A stretch of 64,000 nt of DNA from Vibrio sp. NTOU-M3 (GCF_040869035.1 NZ_CP162101.1:1116001-1180000), one strand, 5' to 3'; shown: positions 10,028-18,631, counted from the first letter of the stretch. Numbers and translations: made by a program. Notes: a model not told the origin generated them from the sequence alone.

Positions 10028-10234
10028 ATGGAAAGAGTAAGCGTGTCATCAAGTAATTTGGTTTCTGTGGGGTATGATTCTGATAGCCTCATTCTGGAAG
10101 TGGAGTTTAATAGTGGCATTTACCAGTACTATGATGTACCTGAGTACGTCTATGAGGAGCTCATGGGATCTTCATCTTTAGGTTCTTATCTACATCATAA
10201 TATTAAGAACACTTATGAGTGCGCTCGGGTCTAA
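10028..10234 (+). CDS. KTSC-domain small protein
   Basis: 68 residues. The whole protein matches the KTSC pattern as I know it: SSNLVSVGYD, then EVEFNSGIYQYYDVPEYVYE, then SSLGSYLHHNIKNTY. Function of KTSC domains is poorly defined; they recur near phage and nucleic-acid-handling genes. AGGAG at 10016-10020 precedes the ATG, and the gene starts 15 bp after HerA, so it is part of the same operon and a candidate fourth component or accessory of the SIR2-HerA system. Confidence 0.75.
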   Translation: MERVSVSSSNLVSVGYDSDSLILEVEFNSGIYQYYDVPEYVYEELMGSSSLGSYLHHNIKNTYECARV

Positions 10235-10248
10235 GGCTTTCTATTTAT

Positions 10249-10752
10249 ATGACTAACGAAAACTTACACTCCATTAAACCTAGTGCGCCAGAATCTAAAG
10301 AGCAGCTAGAATCTTTAATTCAAGACTGGTTACCTAGGCTACACAATGCACAGGTTGGTCATTATACGAGATCTGAAGCACTATACAGGAGAGCAGACGT
10401 ATCTGGATATGCATTAATCGTTAGTTCAACCGTCGTTACAGCAATGCTATTTTTGCAAACAGATGGTTATCTAAAAATGCTACTTATTGGCATGAGTATA
10501 CTATCTGCGACATTGTCTGGAGTTGTGTCATTTGCTCGATTTGCTGAAAAAGCTGAACAACATCGTTCTGCAGCAGGAACATATGGAAAGCTTCGTAGAC
10601 AACTAGAAAAGCTGGGTAAAACAACTGACAAATTAAGTTTTGAACAACTGGACTCCAAATTGAAAGTTTTACGGATTGAGTGGGAGTATGTTTCTCAGAA
10701 TGCACCGCTTACGCCTATCTCTGCGATAGCAAAACAAAAAAAGGATGGCTAA
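10249..10752 (+). CDS. SLATT-domain two-helix membrane protein
   Basis: 167 residues. Two hydrophobic helices (about residues 47-62 and 70-90) are followed by the charged helix FARFAEKAEQHRSAAGTYGK, the hallmark of SLATT effectors. In CBASS and related systems SLATT proteins are membrane effectors thought to cause cell death or dormancy. Here the gene closes the SIR2-HerA-KTSC operon. A GTG at 10219 overlapping KTSC is an alternative start. The stop codon lies in the loop of a terminator-like hairpin. Confidence 0.75.
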   Translation: MTNENLHSIKPSAPESKEQLESLIQDWLPRLHNAQVGHYTRSEALYRRADVSGYALIVSSTVVTAMLFLQTDGYLKMLLIGMSILSATLSGVVSFARFAEKAEQHRSAAGTYGKLRRQLEKLGKTTDKLSFEQLDSKLKVLRIEWEYVSQNAPLTPISAIAKQKKDG

Positions 10753-10759
10753 GCCATCC
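10743..10759 (+). terminator. Hairpin overlapping the SLATT stop codon
   Basis: GGATGGC and GCCATCC form a perfect 7-bp stem with the stop codon TAA as the loop. On the minus strand it is followed by a T-run, so it may terminate in both directions. Confidence 0.6.
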
Positions 10760-10921
10760 TTGGTTGTTCTCGACTCTATTGCTCTATTTAATTATAAATG
10801 TGAATCGCTGATGTTATAACTCTTGGCTAATTTGTACGATTTTAGAGCTATATATTTGCTACATAGCTATTTGAAATTACACGAAATTAGTTATTAACCA
10901 ATTGATTTTTAATTAATTTGT

Positions 10922-10952
10922 TTTGTGTTGGTCACGCATTAATGCGGCGTTA
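10922..10952 (+). repeat. Decayed attC at the left border (attC 0)
   Basis: The last 16 bp, TTAATGCGGCGTTATG, equal the end of common attC sites here and about 18 of 23 preceding positions also align. The 5' half of an attC cannot be recognised. It marks the left edge of the array. Confidence 0.7.
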
Positions 10953-10959
10953 TGTGGAA

Positions 10960-11664
10960 ATGAGGAATATCGAATTGAGTGTAACAAATCATGAATATGT
11001 AAGGTTAGCATTACTAAACTTAGGAGGTAGTGCTAACTTATCTGATATCTATAGTGAAGTTCTCAATATATTAAAACGAGAAGGTAGTAATTATAAGCCT
11101 AGTAGGGCTACTTTAAGAGATGCGATGCATAAATTTTCTCGCGATGTTCCCTCTAAATGGAATGGCAAAGTAGATAAAGAGCTATTTAGGCAAGTTGCTC
11201 CTGGGGAAAGAACTGGAAAATGGAAATTACTCACCACAATTGAAGATGACATACAAATTATACAGAACTCTCCAGAGCTAACTAATACAGAAAAACAGCG
11301 AGAAATATCTGTAAGAATGGGGCAAGGAAGATTTAGACAAGATTTAATCAAAAAATGGCGTGGTTGCGCTGTTACTGGTTGTAAAGAATCATCGCTATTA
11401 GTTGCAAGTCATATTAAACCTTGGCGGGATAGTGATAATCGAGAGCGACTAGATTTAAATAATGGTCTGCTTTTGATTGCAACTATAGATAAAGCCTTTG
11501 ATAACGGTTTAATTACTTTTGACGGCAATGGAATAATAGTTATTTCTCCTCATTTTAAAGAGTATGAGGTATGCGGTATCAAGCCAGACATGGTAGTGGC
11601 GATTAATTCAGAGAATAAACGCTATCTAAGTTACCATAGGGAGCATATTTTTAAATCCACATAA
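10960..11664 (+). CDS. HNH endonuclease family protein (cassette 1)
   Basis: 234 residues. The C-terminal part holds an HNH_2-type core: CAVTGC, ASHIKPW, N..NGLLL and D.AFDNGLITF (about residues 143-190), as in putative restriction-type endonucleases. The N-terminal half resembles a DNA-binding or specificity part but I cannot name it. I use the ATG at 10960; the upstream in-frame ATG at 10942 lies inside the attC. The stop codon is the TAA of the following attC. As the first cassette it sits next to the SIR2-HerA operon. Confidence 0.7.
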   Translation: MRNIELSVTNHEYVRLALLNLGGSANLSDIYSEVLNILKREGSNYKPSRATLRDAMHKFSRDVPSKWNGKVDKELFRQVAPGERTGKWKLLTTIEDDIQIIQNSPELTNTEKQREISVRMGQGRFRQDLIKKWRGCAVTGCKESSLLVASHIKPWRDSDNRERLDLNNGLLLIATIDKAFDNGLITFDGNGIIVISPHFKEYEVCGIKPDMVVAINSENKRYLSYHREHIFKST

Positions 11665-11783
11665 CAAGCAATTTAAGAGGGATTCACAACGCTTGGTACT
11701 TTTGCTTCTACTTCAAATTTAGTGTTTATGGCACAATGCTTTAGGTTGGGTGGAGGCGTTGTTCACCCCTTAATTGGGCGTTA
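11662..11783 (+). repeat. attC 1
   Basis: 122 bp; outer arms AAGCAATTTAAG and CTTAATTGGGCG; also supplies the stop of the HNH gene. Confidence 0.95.
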
Positions 11784-11798
11784 AATTACAGAGGATGA

Positions 11799-12266
11799 AT
11801 GAGAAATATATTAATACTACTGTTGTTCAGTATCTCTACGGCAGGGTTATGTAATGAGGGGACTAAGTACTCTGATTTCGAATGGTCGAAAACAGAGGAG
11901 CAGTCAATAGATTTTTCAGAGGCTATGAAAGGCTTTAAAGAACTGCAAGCTTACAAGAACACGGCTCTAGGGATATGGCAGTGTAATGCTTTGAGTTCTC
12001 AGAGTGGGACTTCAGTTCTAAGTTTACAGGAAAAACAAATTACTTATTACAATGATGTGGATAAGTATGAATTTAAGTTATTCGGAGAAAGTCCTCATAA
12101 AGAGGTAGAGCTAATGCTAGAAGGGCTAAAAGTTACACGAAAAATGAAACACAGAAATGCTTCAGACGAACTTGAATTCGACTATGCAACCCAAATTGTT
12201 AGTTTCAAATCTTCTTCAAACATTTACGGCACTTTTGCCAATTATCAATGTACAAAGAAAAAGTAA
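11799..12266 (+). CDS. Secreted hypothetical protein (cassette 2)
   Basis: 155 residues, not recognised. An N-terminal signal peptide (about residues 1-18, ending near AGLCN) predicts export to the periplasm. Two cysteines lie near IWQCNA and at NYQCTKKK close to the C-terminus and could form a disulfide. GAGG precedes the ATG. It is the only gene of its cassette. Confidence 0.7.
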   Translation: MRNILILLLFSISTAGLCNEGTKYSDFEWSKTEEQSIDFSEAMKGFKELQAYKNTALGIWQCNALSSQSGTSVLSLQEKQITYYNDVDKYEFKLFGESPHKEVELMLEGLKVTRKMKHRNASDELEFDYATQIVSFKSSSNIYGTFANYQCTKKK

Positions 12267-12268
12267 TT

Positions 12269-12388
12269 TAACAAGAAATTTAAGAGTGATTCACAACGCT
12301 CGGCGCTTTCACTTCAAGCTAGTTTAATGTTTATGGCACAATGCGTTAGGTAAGGTGTTTGCGTTGTTCACACCTTAATTTGGCGTTA
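12269..12388 (+). repeat. attC 2
   Basis: 120 bp; arms AAGAAATTTAAG and CTTAATTTGGCG. Confidence 0.95.
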
Positions 12389-12408
12389 TATGAATAAAGG
12401 AAGACTTG

Positions 12409-13161
12409 ATGATCAGAAAAGTAGAAGATAACTGTATTAATATTGAAAATCTTGATCAAAAAATATACCGAGTGTTTAGCTATGACAGGTTTGAACAATT
12501 AATAAATGACCAAGAGCTCGTTTTAGTCAAACCGTCTATGTGGGAAGATCCTTTCGAAAACTTTTTCTTTAAGGCTGAAGTCGACTGCGGTAACAATGAG
12601 GTTGCTACACTAGATAATTTGGCAAAAGATTGGTACGGACAGTGTTGGACTACAGAAAAAGATACTGATGCCATGTGGCGTATATATAGCCATGATAAAC
12701 AAGGGGTAAGAGTCTCAACCACTATACGTAAACTATTTGAGCCGATTTTTAACTCTCGTGAAGATTATCGAGGTCTGTGTTACTTCATAGGAAAGGTCAA
12801 CTATTGGAGTGAAAGTGACATTTTTGGTTTTCTGTCAAATATAACTTTCACAAGTCTAGCTATGGGAGGACAAAATGATAACTTCGCGGAGTTATTATGT
12901 ATTAAACGACCTGAGTTTTCGCATGAACATGAAGTACGACTTTTAGCGAACGATTTTGACGAAACTCGCGGAAGTAATGGTCTTTATCGGATTCCTTTCG
13001 ATACCGACCTTCTGCTTGATGAAATATGTATAGACCCGCGTTTGAGTTCAGTTGATGCAAATGATTTAATGACGAAAATAAAAGCTCTTGGTGTCAAGAC
13101 TCAAATCATACAGTCTCCTTTATACAAGATTAAAAACATGCCGCGTATAAAGCTCGAATAA
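12409..13161 (+). CDS. DUF2971 family protein (cassette 3)
   Basis: 250 residues with the DUF2971 pattern: Y..FS.DRFEQLI near the N-terminus, W.DPFEN, CWT....D.MW..Y, and a C-terminal LL.DEICIDPR strand. The family is widespread in accessory regions, with unknown biochemical role. AAAGGAAG precedes the ATG at 12409; a TTG one codon upstream is less likely. Confidence 0.7.
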   Translation: MIRKVEDNCINIENLDQKIYRVFSYDRFEQLINDQELVLVKPSMWEDPFENFFFKAEVDCGNNEVATLDNLAKDWYGQCWTTEKDTDAMWRIYSHDKQGVRVSTTIRKLFEPIFNSREDYRGLCYFIGKVNYWSESDIFGFLSNITFTSLAMGGQNDNFAELLCIKRPEFSHEHEVRLLANDFDETRGSNGLYRIPFDTDLLLDEICIDPRLSSVDANDLMTKIKALGVKTQIIQSPLYKIKNMPRIKLE

Positions 13162-13170
13162 AAATTCATA

Positions 13171-13290
13171 TAACAAACTGTTCAAGAGGGATTCGCAACG
13201 CGTGGCATTTTTACTATGCGTTGGTTTAAGTGATTAAGGTGGTATGCAGCGGCTTCGGTATTGCGTTGCTCACCCCTTAACAGGGCGTTA
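13171..13290 (+). repeat. attC 3
   Basis: 120 bp; arms AAACTGTTCAAG and CTTAACAGGGCG. Confidence 0.95.
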
Positions 13291-13313
13291 GCCGACAACC
13301 GGAAACTTGAGTT

Positions 13314-13799
13314 ATGGAGAACAAAGTGAACGTAAGGAAAGCGATCAAGGAAGACTCCAGTAAGTTGCTAGAACTTATTGGACACAAAGCTGAGTTTGAC
13401 CGAAGAATGAAAGGGTTCGACGGTGAAATCTCCACGACGAAAGAGAAGATAGAACGAACCTTATTTGGTCACTATCCGTTTGCCCATGCTTTGCTATTGG
13501 AAGTCGATGGTGAAGTTCAGGGTTTCGCCTTGTTTCATTATCGTTATTCATCCTTTCGCGGAGAGCCGTCTATTTGGCTGGATGATCTTCTAGTTGTTAG
13601 TAATCATCGGTCAAAGGGGTACGGTGCAGAACTTATGCATGCTTTGAAAACGGAAGCTCAAAAGTCATTAACTTCTCATATTTCTTGGACAGCTAGTCCA
13701 CACAACACCAAAGCACACGAGTTTTACAAAAAGTTAGGCGCAGAAGTTGAACGGATGGATGGTCAGCGTCCGTATTTCCGTTGGGCAATGTACGGCTAA
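13314..13799 (+). CDS. GNAT acetyltransferase, SAT1-like, copy 1 (cassette 4)
   Basis: 161 residues. The acetyl-CoA loop reads VVSNHRSKGYGAELM (about residues 97-111) and the C-terminal motif HEFYKKLGAEV matches GNAT enzymes; the overall layout resembles diamine/spermidine acetyltransferases. A nearly identical copy lies at 42402-42887, differing at four residues (N3S, R28S, H51D, Y103H by my alignment). The stop codon is the TAA of its attC. The substrate is unknown. Confidence 0.85.
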   Translation: MENKVNVRKAIKEDSSKLLELIGHKAEFDRRMKGFDGEISTTKEKIERTLFGHYPFAHALLLEVDGEVQGFALFHYRYSSFRGEPSIWLDDLLVVSNHRSKGYGAELMHALKTEAQKSLTSHISWTASPHNTKAHEFYKKLGAEVERMDGQRPYFRWAMYG

Positions 13800-13918
13800 C
13801 AATAAATTTAAGCAGATTCGCAACGCTTGGCATTTTGCATTTCAAGTTGGGTTTAGTGTTTACGGTGTAAAGGTTTAGGTTAGGTGGTAGGCGTTGCTCA
13901 CTACTTAACGCGGCGTTA
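13797..13918 (+). repeat. attC 4 (chimeric)
   Basis: 122 bp. The 5' arm AATAAATTTAAG does not pair with the 3' arm CTTAACGCGGCG, unlike its sister attC 46, so the site appears to be a recombinant of two attC types. Confidence 0.92.
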
Positions 13919-14022
13919 GCTTTCTACAGACATCAACAATAAATATATACCTCTATAGTGGTTATAAGCTTAAAATGTCGGCTTTGTTGTTTTGATGCTA
14001 TTACATTATTTAAGGTGAGTTT

Positions 14023-14415
14023 ATGTTCCGTTCAAAGATAAAAGTCGGTTTAGTTGTTGTTGCTTTATCAGTATTGAATGCATGCGCATCAGGCTCGGCT
14101 ATTGTTACCGGTGTGAAAAAGCCTGCACTAGATTTCAATCAAGTTCGACTTTATCTGGAAGCACCTGAGCAGTACGAAACTATTGGTATAGTTAAAGCAT
14201 CTAGTGACGCTGGGATTACACAACAAGCTAGTCAGGATTACGCTGTTGAAGAACTCAAAAAACAGGCAGCAAAGCTTGGCGCAAATGGGGTTATTTTGAC
14301 CACAACAGGTGAAAACACTTCATCTATCATTTCAACTAATGCAGATGGCAGTATATATACCATTCCAGTTTCAGCACAAACGGTCTCTGGGAAAGCAGTT
14401 TTCGTCAAGGAATAA
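14023..14415 (+). CDS. Putative lipoprotein (cassette 5)
   Basis: 130 residues. A signal sequence ends in the lipobox LNAC (cysteine at residue 21), predicting lipid anchoring. The mature part contains AVEELKKQAAKLGANGVILT, a pattern seen in small envelope lipoproteins of the DUF4156/RcsF-like kind, but I cannot assign a family with confidence. About 100 bp of AT-rich leader before the gene could hold its own promoter. A purine-rich AAGGTGAG precedes the ATG. Confidence 0.65.
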   Translation: MFRSKIKVGLVVVALSVLNACASGSAIVTGVKKPALDFNQVRLYLEAPEQYETIGIVKASSDAGITQQASQDYAVEELKKQAAKLGANGVILTTTGENTSSIISTNADGSIYTIPVSAQTVSGKAVFVKE

Positions 14416-14420
14416 AAAGC

Positions 14421-14544
14421 TAACAAAGCATTTAAGAGTGACTCACAACGCTTGGCGATCTCAGTTTAAACTTGGCTTTAGTGTTTAAGGTGCAATGGTT
14501 TGGGTTAGGTGTTTTAGCGTTGTTCGCACCTTAATGCGGCGTTA
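14421..14544 (+). repeat. attC 5
   Basis: 124 bp; common type with arms AAAGCATTTAAG and CTTAATGCGGCG. Confidence 0.95.
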
Positions 14545-14563
14545 GAAAAATACAAGGGGTCAT

Positions 14564-15073
14564 ATGAGTTACAAAGTGATAAGCCATGTTCCATTTAAAG
14601 TGTACTGTAAGAATAAATTTCCGGTGTTATTAAAAGTACCAACTTGGCTTGGAGCTTTGCTTTTTCTGGTGGCATTACCGCAAGCTTTTGACCAGTTGAT
14701 TGAGCTGTGGGCTAAAGTGATTATGTTGGTACTTATTCTTCTTTTTATAGCTTTTAGTTGTACGATATCCAGCAACGAAACATTGGAAGTCAATAACAAT
14801 GATTTAGTTTACTCTCGTGATGTACTGGGGGGGACGTATTTAAAGAAAATTTATGGTAGAGGGCATGTAAAGAATATTCGTGTGTATCCGAATATAAATC
14901 AGAAAACACCCTTTGATCCTAAAGGTTTGTTTTCTGAAAAGCTGAGGCTTTACAGTTTAGGTGGCTCAATTGTTTTTGATTATGGTCCATTAAATCGGTC
15001 TGTTTTGTTGTTTAAAGGGCTAGATAAGGGGCAAGCGTCTGAAGTAGTTGCTCTTATCGAACAAGGAGAGTGA
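14564..15073 (+). CDS. Membrane hypothetical protein (cassette 6)
   Basis: 169 residues with two adjacent membrane helices (about 24-42 and 47-66) followed by a soluble, beta-rich part, the topology of small bacterial PH-like or DUF304-like proteins. No family is certain. AAGGGG precedes the ATG. Confidence 0.65.
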   Translation: MSYKVISHVPFKVYCKNKFPVLLKVPTWLGALLFLVALPQAFDQLIELWAKVIMLVLILLFIAFSCTISSNETLEVNNNDLVYSRDVLGGTYLKKIYGRGHVKNIRVYPNINQKTPFDPKGLFSEKLRLYSLGGSIVFDYGPLNRSVLLFKGLDKGQASEVVALIEQGE

Positions 15074-15079
15074 TTTTTC

Positions 15080-15201
15080 TAACAAGGCGTTTAAGACGGA
15101 TTCACAACGCTTGGCGATTTCAGTTTAAATCAGTTTTAGTGATTAAGGTACAATGGTTTAAGTTTGGTGGTTGGCGTTGTTCACCACTTAACGCGGCGTT
15201 A
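15080..15201 (+). repeat. attC 6
   Basis: 122 bp; arms AAGGCGTTTAAG and CTTAACGCGGCG. Confidence 0.95.
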
Positions 15202-15229
15202 GAAGCCACTCAAACTTAGGTAACTTAAA

Positions 15230-15652
15230 ATGGCAATGGAATTATTTGTAGTTTTGGCATTAGAAACCTTGCCAAACACTTCTCAAATGAATGAACTGGC
15301 AGAGAAAGTATCGATTCCGATAGTTTATGAAGCTGGTATCGATCTTCGAGATATTAAGGGGTATCTGCCAGCCAAAGTAGCGGGTAGAAAGTCAGGTTTG
15401 GAAATTCATACATCTGCATATGACAAAGCCTCAATCAAATTGTCTTCTTTTGACGCACAGCAATACCAACAACCGGTGGTAGTTACTCTGAGGTGGGGAG
15501 GCGATTTCTCTGAAATGACATCAGCTCTTTCAACAGCGTATCTATTATCTGAGGGCTATAGTGCTACGACTTTTGAGCCCCAAACAAATACGTATTTGAG
15601 CACTACGGAACTGAAAACAAGTGTTTTTTCAATGCTAGATACTGTGAAGTGA
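15230..15652 (+). CDS. Hypothetical protein (cassette 7)
   Basis: 140 residues, soluble, not recognised. It has no signal peptide or membrane helix. The mix of strands and a VVVTLRWGGDFSEM segment suggests a compact alpha/beta fold. Single gene of its cassette. Confidence 0.6.
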   Translation: MAMELFVVLALETLPNTSQMNELAEKVSIPIVYEAGIDLRDIKGYLPAKVAGRKSGLEIHTSAYDKASIKLSSFDAQQYQQPVVVTLRWGGDFSEMTSALSTAYLLSEGYSATTFEPQTNTYLSTTELKTSVFSMLDTVK

Positions 15653-15659
15653 TGGCTTC

Positions 15660-15779
15660 TAACAAATTGTTCAAGAGTGATTCGGCACGCGTGGCATTTT
15701 TACCATGCGTTAGGTTTAGTGTTTAAGGTGGTATGCGGAGGCTTAGGTATTGCGTGCCTCACACCTTAACAAGGCGTTA
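15660..15779 (+). repeat. attC 7
   Basis: 120 bp; arms AAATTGTTCAAG and CTTAACAAGGCG. Confidence 0.95.
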
Positions 15780-16167
15780 TGTTTACTTGTATTTCAAAGG
15801 CTTAAAGGTCTTGGGTTTAAGTTCTTTGTCCCTCTGGTAGCTTGTCCCTAGTAGACTCAGCAAATCAATATTGTCGCCCTAAGTTCTTGAATCACTCAGC
15901 CCGTAAAACATTCCAATGTTCGCGGGTTGCTTCATTGTCAGGTCGTGGCGGTTAGCTTCTTGTCTAACTGGCTCAAAGTCGCTTTGAGGCTCTTTGCCAA
16001 TTAGCACTTCAGCTTGGCAGTTGCCTCATTGGGCAGGGAAGTGGAATTAAACGTTTGGGTTGGTCGCTTTTGGTTACCAAGTCGGTTCTGTCCTTGTGGT
16101 TTTGCTCAGAAAATTCGTTAGAAATAGCAGTTCTTTCTCAAGTAAATCATGCGTTTGTGGTAAAACA
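15780..16167 (+). other. ORF-less cassette 8, family A copy 1
   Basis: 388 bp with no credible plus-strand gene. It is homologous along its length to 22758-23217, 39963-40253 and 44193-44652, but shorter through an internal deletion. It carries the palindrome/micro-ORF listed separately. The ends TTATGTTT and AAACATAAC match, so the cassette is intact. Confidence 0.8.
15879..15935 (-). other. Conserved palindrome with minus-strand micro-ORF (family A1)
   Basis: Minus-strand 18-codon frame MKQPANIGMFYGLSDSRT plus stop. A 33-bp imperfect palindrome at 15897-15929 (CAGCCCG...CGGGTTG with inner ACAT/ATGT) lies inside it. No ribosome binding site is visible, so RNA or DNA structure is as likely as a peptide. 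Confidence 0.55.
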
Positions 16168-16287
16168 TAACAAACAATTCAACAGTGATTCGCAACGCTT
16201 GGCACTCTCACTTCGAGTTGAATTTAGTGTTTACGGCGCAGTATTCAAGTTCAGTGTCTGCGCTGCTCACACGTTAATTGGGCGTTA
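16168..16287 (+). repeat. attC 8
   Basis: 120 bp; arms AAACAATTCAAC and GTTAATTGGGCG, a type seen only after family A cassettes. Confidence 0.95.
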
Positions 16288-16313
16288 GGCAATATCTTTG
16301 AAAAGGAGTAGAA

Positions 16314-16700
16314 ATGTCAAAGTGGTATCACGACAAAGAAAAGCTAAAAGATGTTTTTGATGGTATTACAAACTATATACTTTGTGGCGTTGTTTGTTAC
16401 ATAGGCGTTCACGCTATTTTCCAGAAAACCGAAATGTGGTTTCTTAATTACGCATACAATTTTTCTGGTGTGATTTTTATTTTGGCATCTATATATCTTT
16501 TCTATGCAAATACAAGCTATCTAAAGCATAAAGTAATCAAGCTATATGAGTTCGATGGCTGGAAATTTCACGTGGCTAACACATTGTTTTCATTTGTTCT
16601 AATTTTCGGTATTGCAGTCCTATTTAATGAAGCGCTAAAGATTCCTGTAGGTAATGTGCCTCTAGGGGACATTACATTAGTTGAACTATTGAGTGAGTAG
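16314..16700 (+). CDS. Three-helix membrane hypothetical protein (cassette 9)
   Basis: 128 residues with membrane helices at about 20-38, 48-65 and 86-105. Not recognised. AAAAGGAG at 16303-16310 gives a strong ribosome binding site for the ATG. Confidence 0.65.
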   Translation: MSKWYHDKEKLKDVFDGITNYILCGVVCYIGVHAIFQKTEMWFLNYAYNFSGVIFILASIYLFYANTSYLKHKVIKLYEFDGWKFHVANTLFSFVLIFGIAVLFNEALKIPVGNVPLGDITLVELLSE

Positions 16701-16716
16701 AAGGCTAAGTATTGCC

Positions 16717-16839
16717 TAACAAAGCATTTAAGAGTGACTCACAACGCTTGGCGATTTCAGTTTAAACTTGGCTTAAGTGTTTAAGGCGCAGTGGTTTAGG
16801 TTAGGTGTTTAGCGTTGTTCGCACCTTAATGCGGCGTTA
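16717..16839 (+). repeat. attC 9
   Basis: 123 bp; common AAAGCATTTAAG / CTTAATGCGGCG type. Confidence 0.95.
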
Positions 16840-16860
16840 TGTTCTTTAGCTGGAGAATGC

Positions 16861-17208
16861 ATGGAAACAATAAAATTACTTAACTTGGAGTTTTCCACAG
16901 CTGATGCAGAGTACCCAAGTATCCATCAGGAAGAGGGCGACCTTCTAGTCGATTTTAACGATTGGCAAGAGAAAGCGGTCAGGCTTCATTTTTCAGATAT
17001 TGTAGCATTTAAGTGGCAAATGGTATTTGACTTACATGAGGGAGAAAGGGATGACCGTTGTTATGAAATTTGTGGTTCTTCGTGGCTTACAAAGCACGTT
17101 CAGTCAGAAATTATTCATGACCATGAAGGCTACAAGCATTATCGTTTGAATTTTAATGAAGTAGGACAACTTGATGTAATCGCACTAAATCTTCGAGTAC
17201 GAACATAA
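16861..17208 (+). CDS. Hypothetical protein (cassette 10)
   Basis: 115 residues, acidic and soluble, not recognised. The pattern of strands (ETIKLLNLEF, LLVDFNDW, VRLHFSDIVAFKW) suggests a small beta-rich protein of the kind often found as an immunity or binding protein, but this is only an impression. TGGAGAA precedes the ATG and the stop is the TAA of attC 10. Confidence 0.6.
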   Translation: METIKLLNLEFSTADAEYPSIHQEEGDLLVDFNDWQEKAVRLHFSDIVAFKWQMVFDLHEGERDDRCYEICGSSWLTKHVQSEIIHDHEGYKHYRLNFNEVGQLDVIALNLRVRT

Positions 17209-17327
17209 CAAGGCGTTTAAGACGGATTCACAACGCTTGGCGATTTCACTCCCAGTTAGGTTAATTGTTTAAGATACAATGGTTTAGGTTTGGTGGCTGG
17301 CGTTGTTCACCACTTAACGCGGCGTTA
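17206..17327 (+). repeat. attC 10
   Basis: 122 bp; arms AAGGCGTTTAAG and CTTAACGCGGCG. Confidence 0.95.
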
Positions 17328-17345
17328 AGCTTCAATGAGAAAACT

Positions 17346-17903
17346 ATGGATTACGAAGAACTAAAAAAGCAAGGAATCGAGAGTTTTCTTGCCGACGAAG
17401 AACATAATAAAGCCGATAGAATTGAACGTTTTGTTGAGTTAAATGAATTGTTTGGACCACAAGGTGACAAGTTGTTAACCGGTGGTATGCAATCACAACT
17501 TGCGTTGCATGAAGTAGCTAATAGCTATGTCAATGGAAACTACATGGCTGTTGTACTCCTTGCTCAAGCGTTTATCGAGCACTCTCTATCTGGCGAATTC
17601 ATAATGCGAGGTCAAAACACGATTGCAGAATCGTCATTTAAAAAGATTATCGATAACTCGCTGAGCGAGAGCATTATAAGTGAAGAACTTTACGTTTCAC
17701 TGGAAGTACTAAGGAAAATTAGAAATCCGTATGTGCATGCTAAAGCTGGCATCAAATCAGGCTCCCTTATAAAAAAGATGATCGATGGGCGCTTTGAGTC
17801 AGCTGAGCTTTTGGCCAAGTCAGATGCACTAGAATCACTGTCTATCCTTAAAGCCTTTATGGAACAAAAAGTAGTTATGTGGTTCTCTGAAGATGAAGCT
17901 TAA
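17346..17903 (+). CDS. HEPN-like protein with RX4H motif (cassette 11)
   Basis: 185 residues, all helical in appearance. The segment LRKIRNPYVHAKA contains R126-N-P-Y-V-H131, the RX4H motif of HEPN ribonucleases, preceded by a helix with LLAQAFIEHSLSG. HEPN proteins often act as toxins or abortive-infection RNases, and some are inactive partners. The upstream in-frame extension crosses the attC, so I start at the ATG. The stop is the TAA of attC 11. Confidence 0.6.
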   Translation: MDYEELKKQGIESFLADEEHNKADRIERFVELNELFGPQGDKLLTGGMQSQLALHEVANSYVNGNYMAVVLLAQAFIEHSLSGEFIMRGQNTIAESSFKKIIDNSLSESIISEELYVSLEVLRKIRNPYVHAKAGIKSGSLIKKMIDGRFESAELLAKSDALESLSILKAFMEQKVVMWFSEDEA

Positions 17904-18019
17904 CAAGCAATTCAAGCTGATTCGCAACGCTCGGCACTTTCGGCTTCAATTTGTTTTGGTGATTACGGTGAAGTGTTTCAGTGCGGTGGAAGCGTTGCTC
18001 ACAACTTAATTGGGCGTTA
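17901..18019 (+). repeat. attC 11
   Basis: 119 bp; arms AAGCAATTCAAG and CTTAATTGGGCG. Confidence 0.95.
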
Positions 18020-18447
18020 GGCACAGTAAGAAATTTCTTGGTTTATTTCTCTAATTTCTCTTTGGCTATTTGCCCCAGTTTATCGGCAATTTAGCTTTAT
18101 CTTCCCGAGTTCTTGAATTACTCAACCCGTAAAACATCGCAATGTTTACGGGTTGCCTCATTCGGTTTGCTAGTCGGTTTGTTGTTAGTTTCTTTGGCCT
18201 AAATCGCTTCAATTTTATTTGTTTTCGAAATACGTTTATTGGCTGAAACTTTGCTCTGAAAGTTAGTCTTTCTAATTCCCTTTCTATGTGCTGAATTGCC
18301 GCTTTCTTTGGTGTTTTGGTTGCAGTGGGTTTCAGAAACTTAGCCGCTTTAGTCTTTGGGTTTTAATTAAATTCGGTGGGTTACGTGTGTTTCTTTTTCC
18401 AAAAGGTGGTTTTCTAAATCCAATTTTAACTATTTGCGTGAAGCGCC
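18020..18447 (+). other. ORF-less cassette 12, family B copy 1
   Basis: 428 bp with no credible plus-strand gene. Homologous along its length to 29319-29747. Ends TTAGGC and GCCTAAC match, so the cassette is intact. A plus-strand frame at 18288 runs into the attC and is not conserved. Confidence 0.8.
18066..18161 (-). other. Conserved palindrome with minus-strand micro-ORF (family B1)
   Basis: 31-codon minus-strand frame beginning MRQPVNIAMFYGLSNSRT and extended by 13 residues. The embedded palindrome pairs CAACCCGTAA with TTACGGGTTG and ACAT with ATGT, with one bulged A. Confidence 0.55.
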
Positions 18448-18570
18448 TAACAAAGCATTTAAGAGTGACTCACAACGCTTGGCGATCTCAGTTTAAACTT
18501 GGCTTTAGTGTTTAAGGTGCAGTAGTTTAGGTTAGGTGTTTTGCGTTGTTCGCACCTTAATGCGGCGTTA
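18448..18570 (+). repeat. attC 12
   Basis: 123 bp; common type. Confidence 0.95.
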
Positions 18571-18631
18571 GGGCTTTCTCCAAAAAATTCCTTCAAAGCT
18601 ATACTCATGGTGATGAATATAGGAGTTGGTT

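Noticed and set aside
10922..10952. attI site at the left border
   Set aside because: The sequence matches the 3' end of the local attC sites and no integrase gene is adjacent, so a decayed attC is the better reading.
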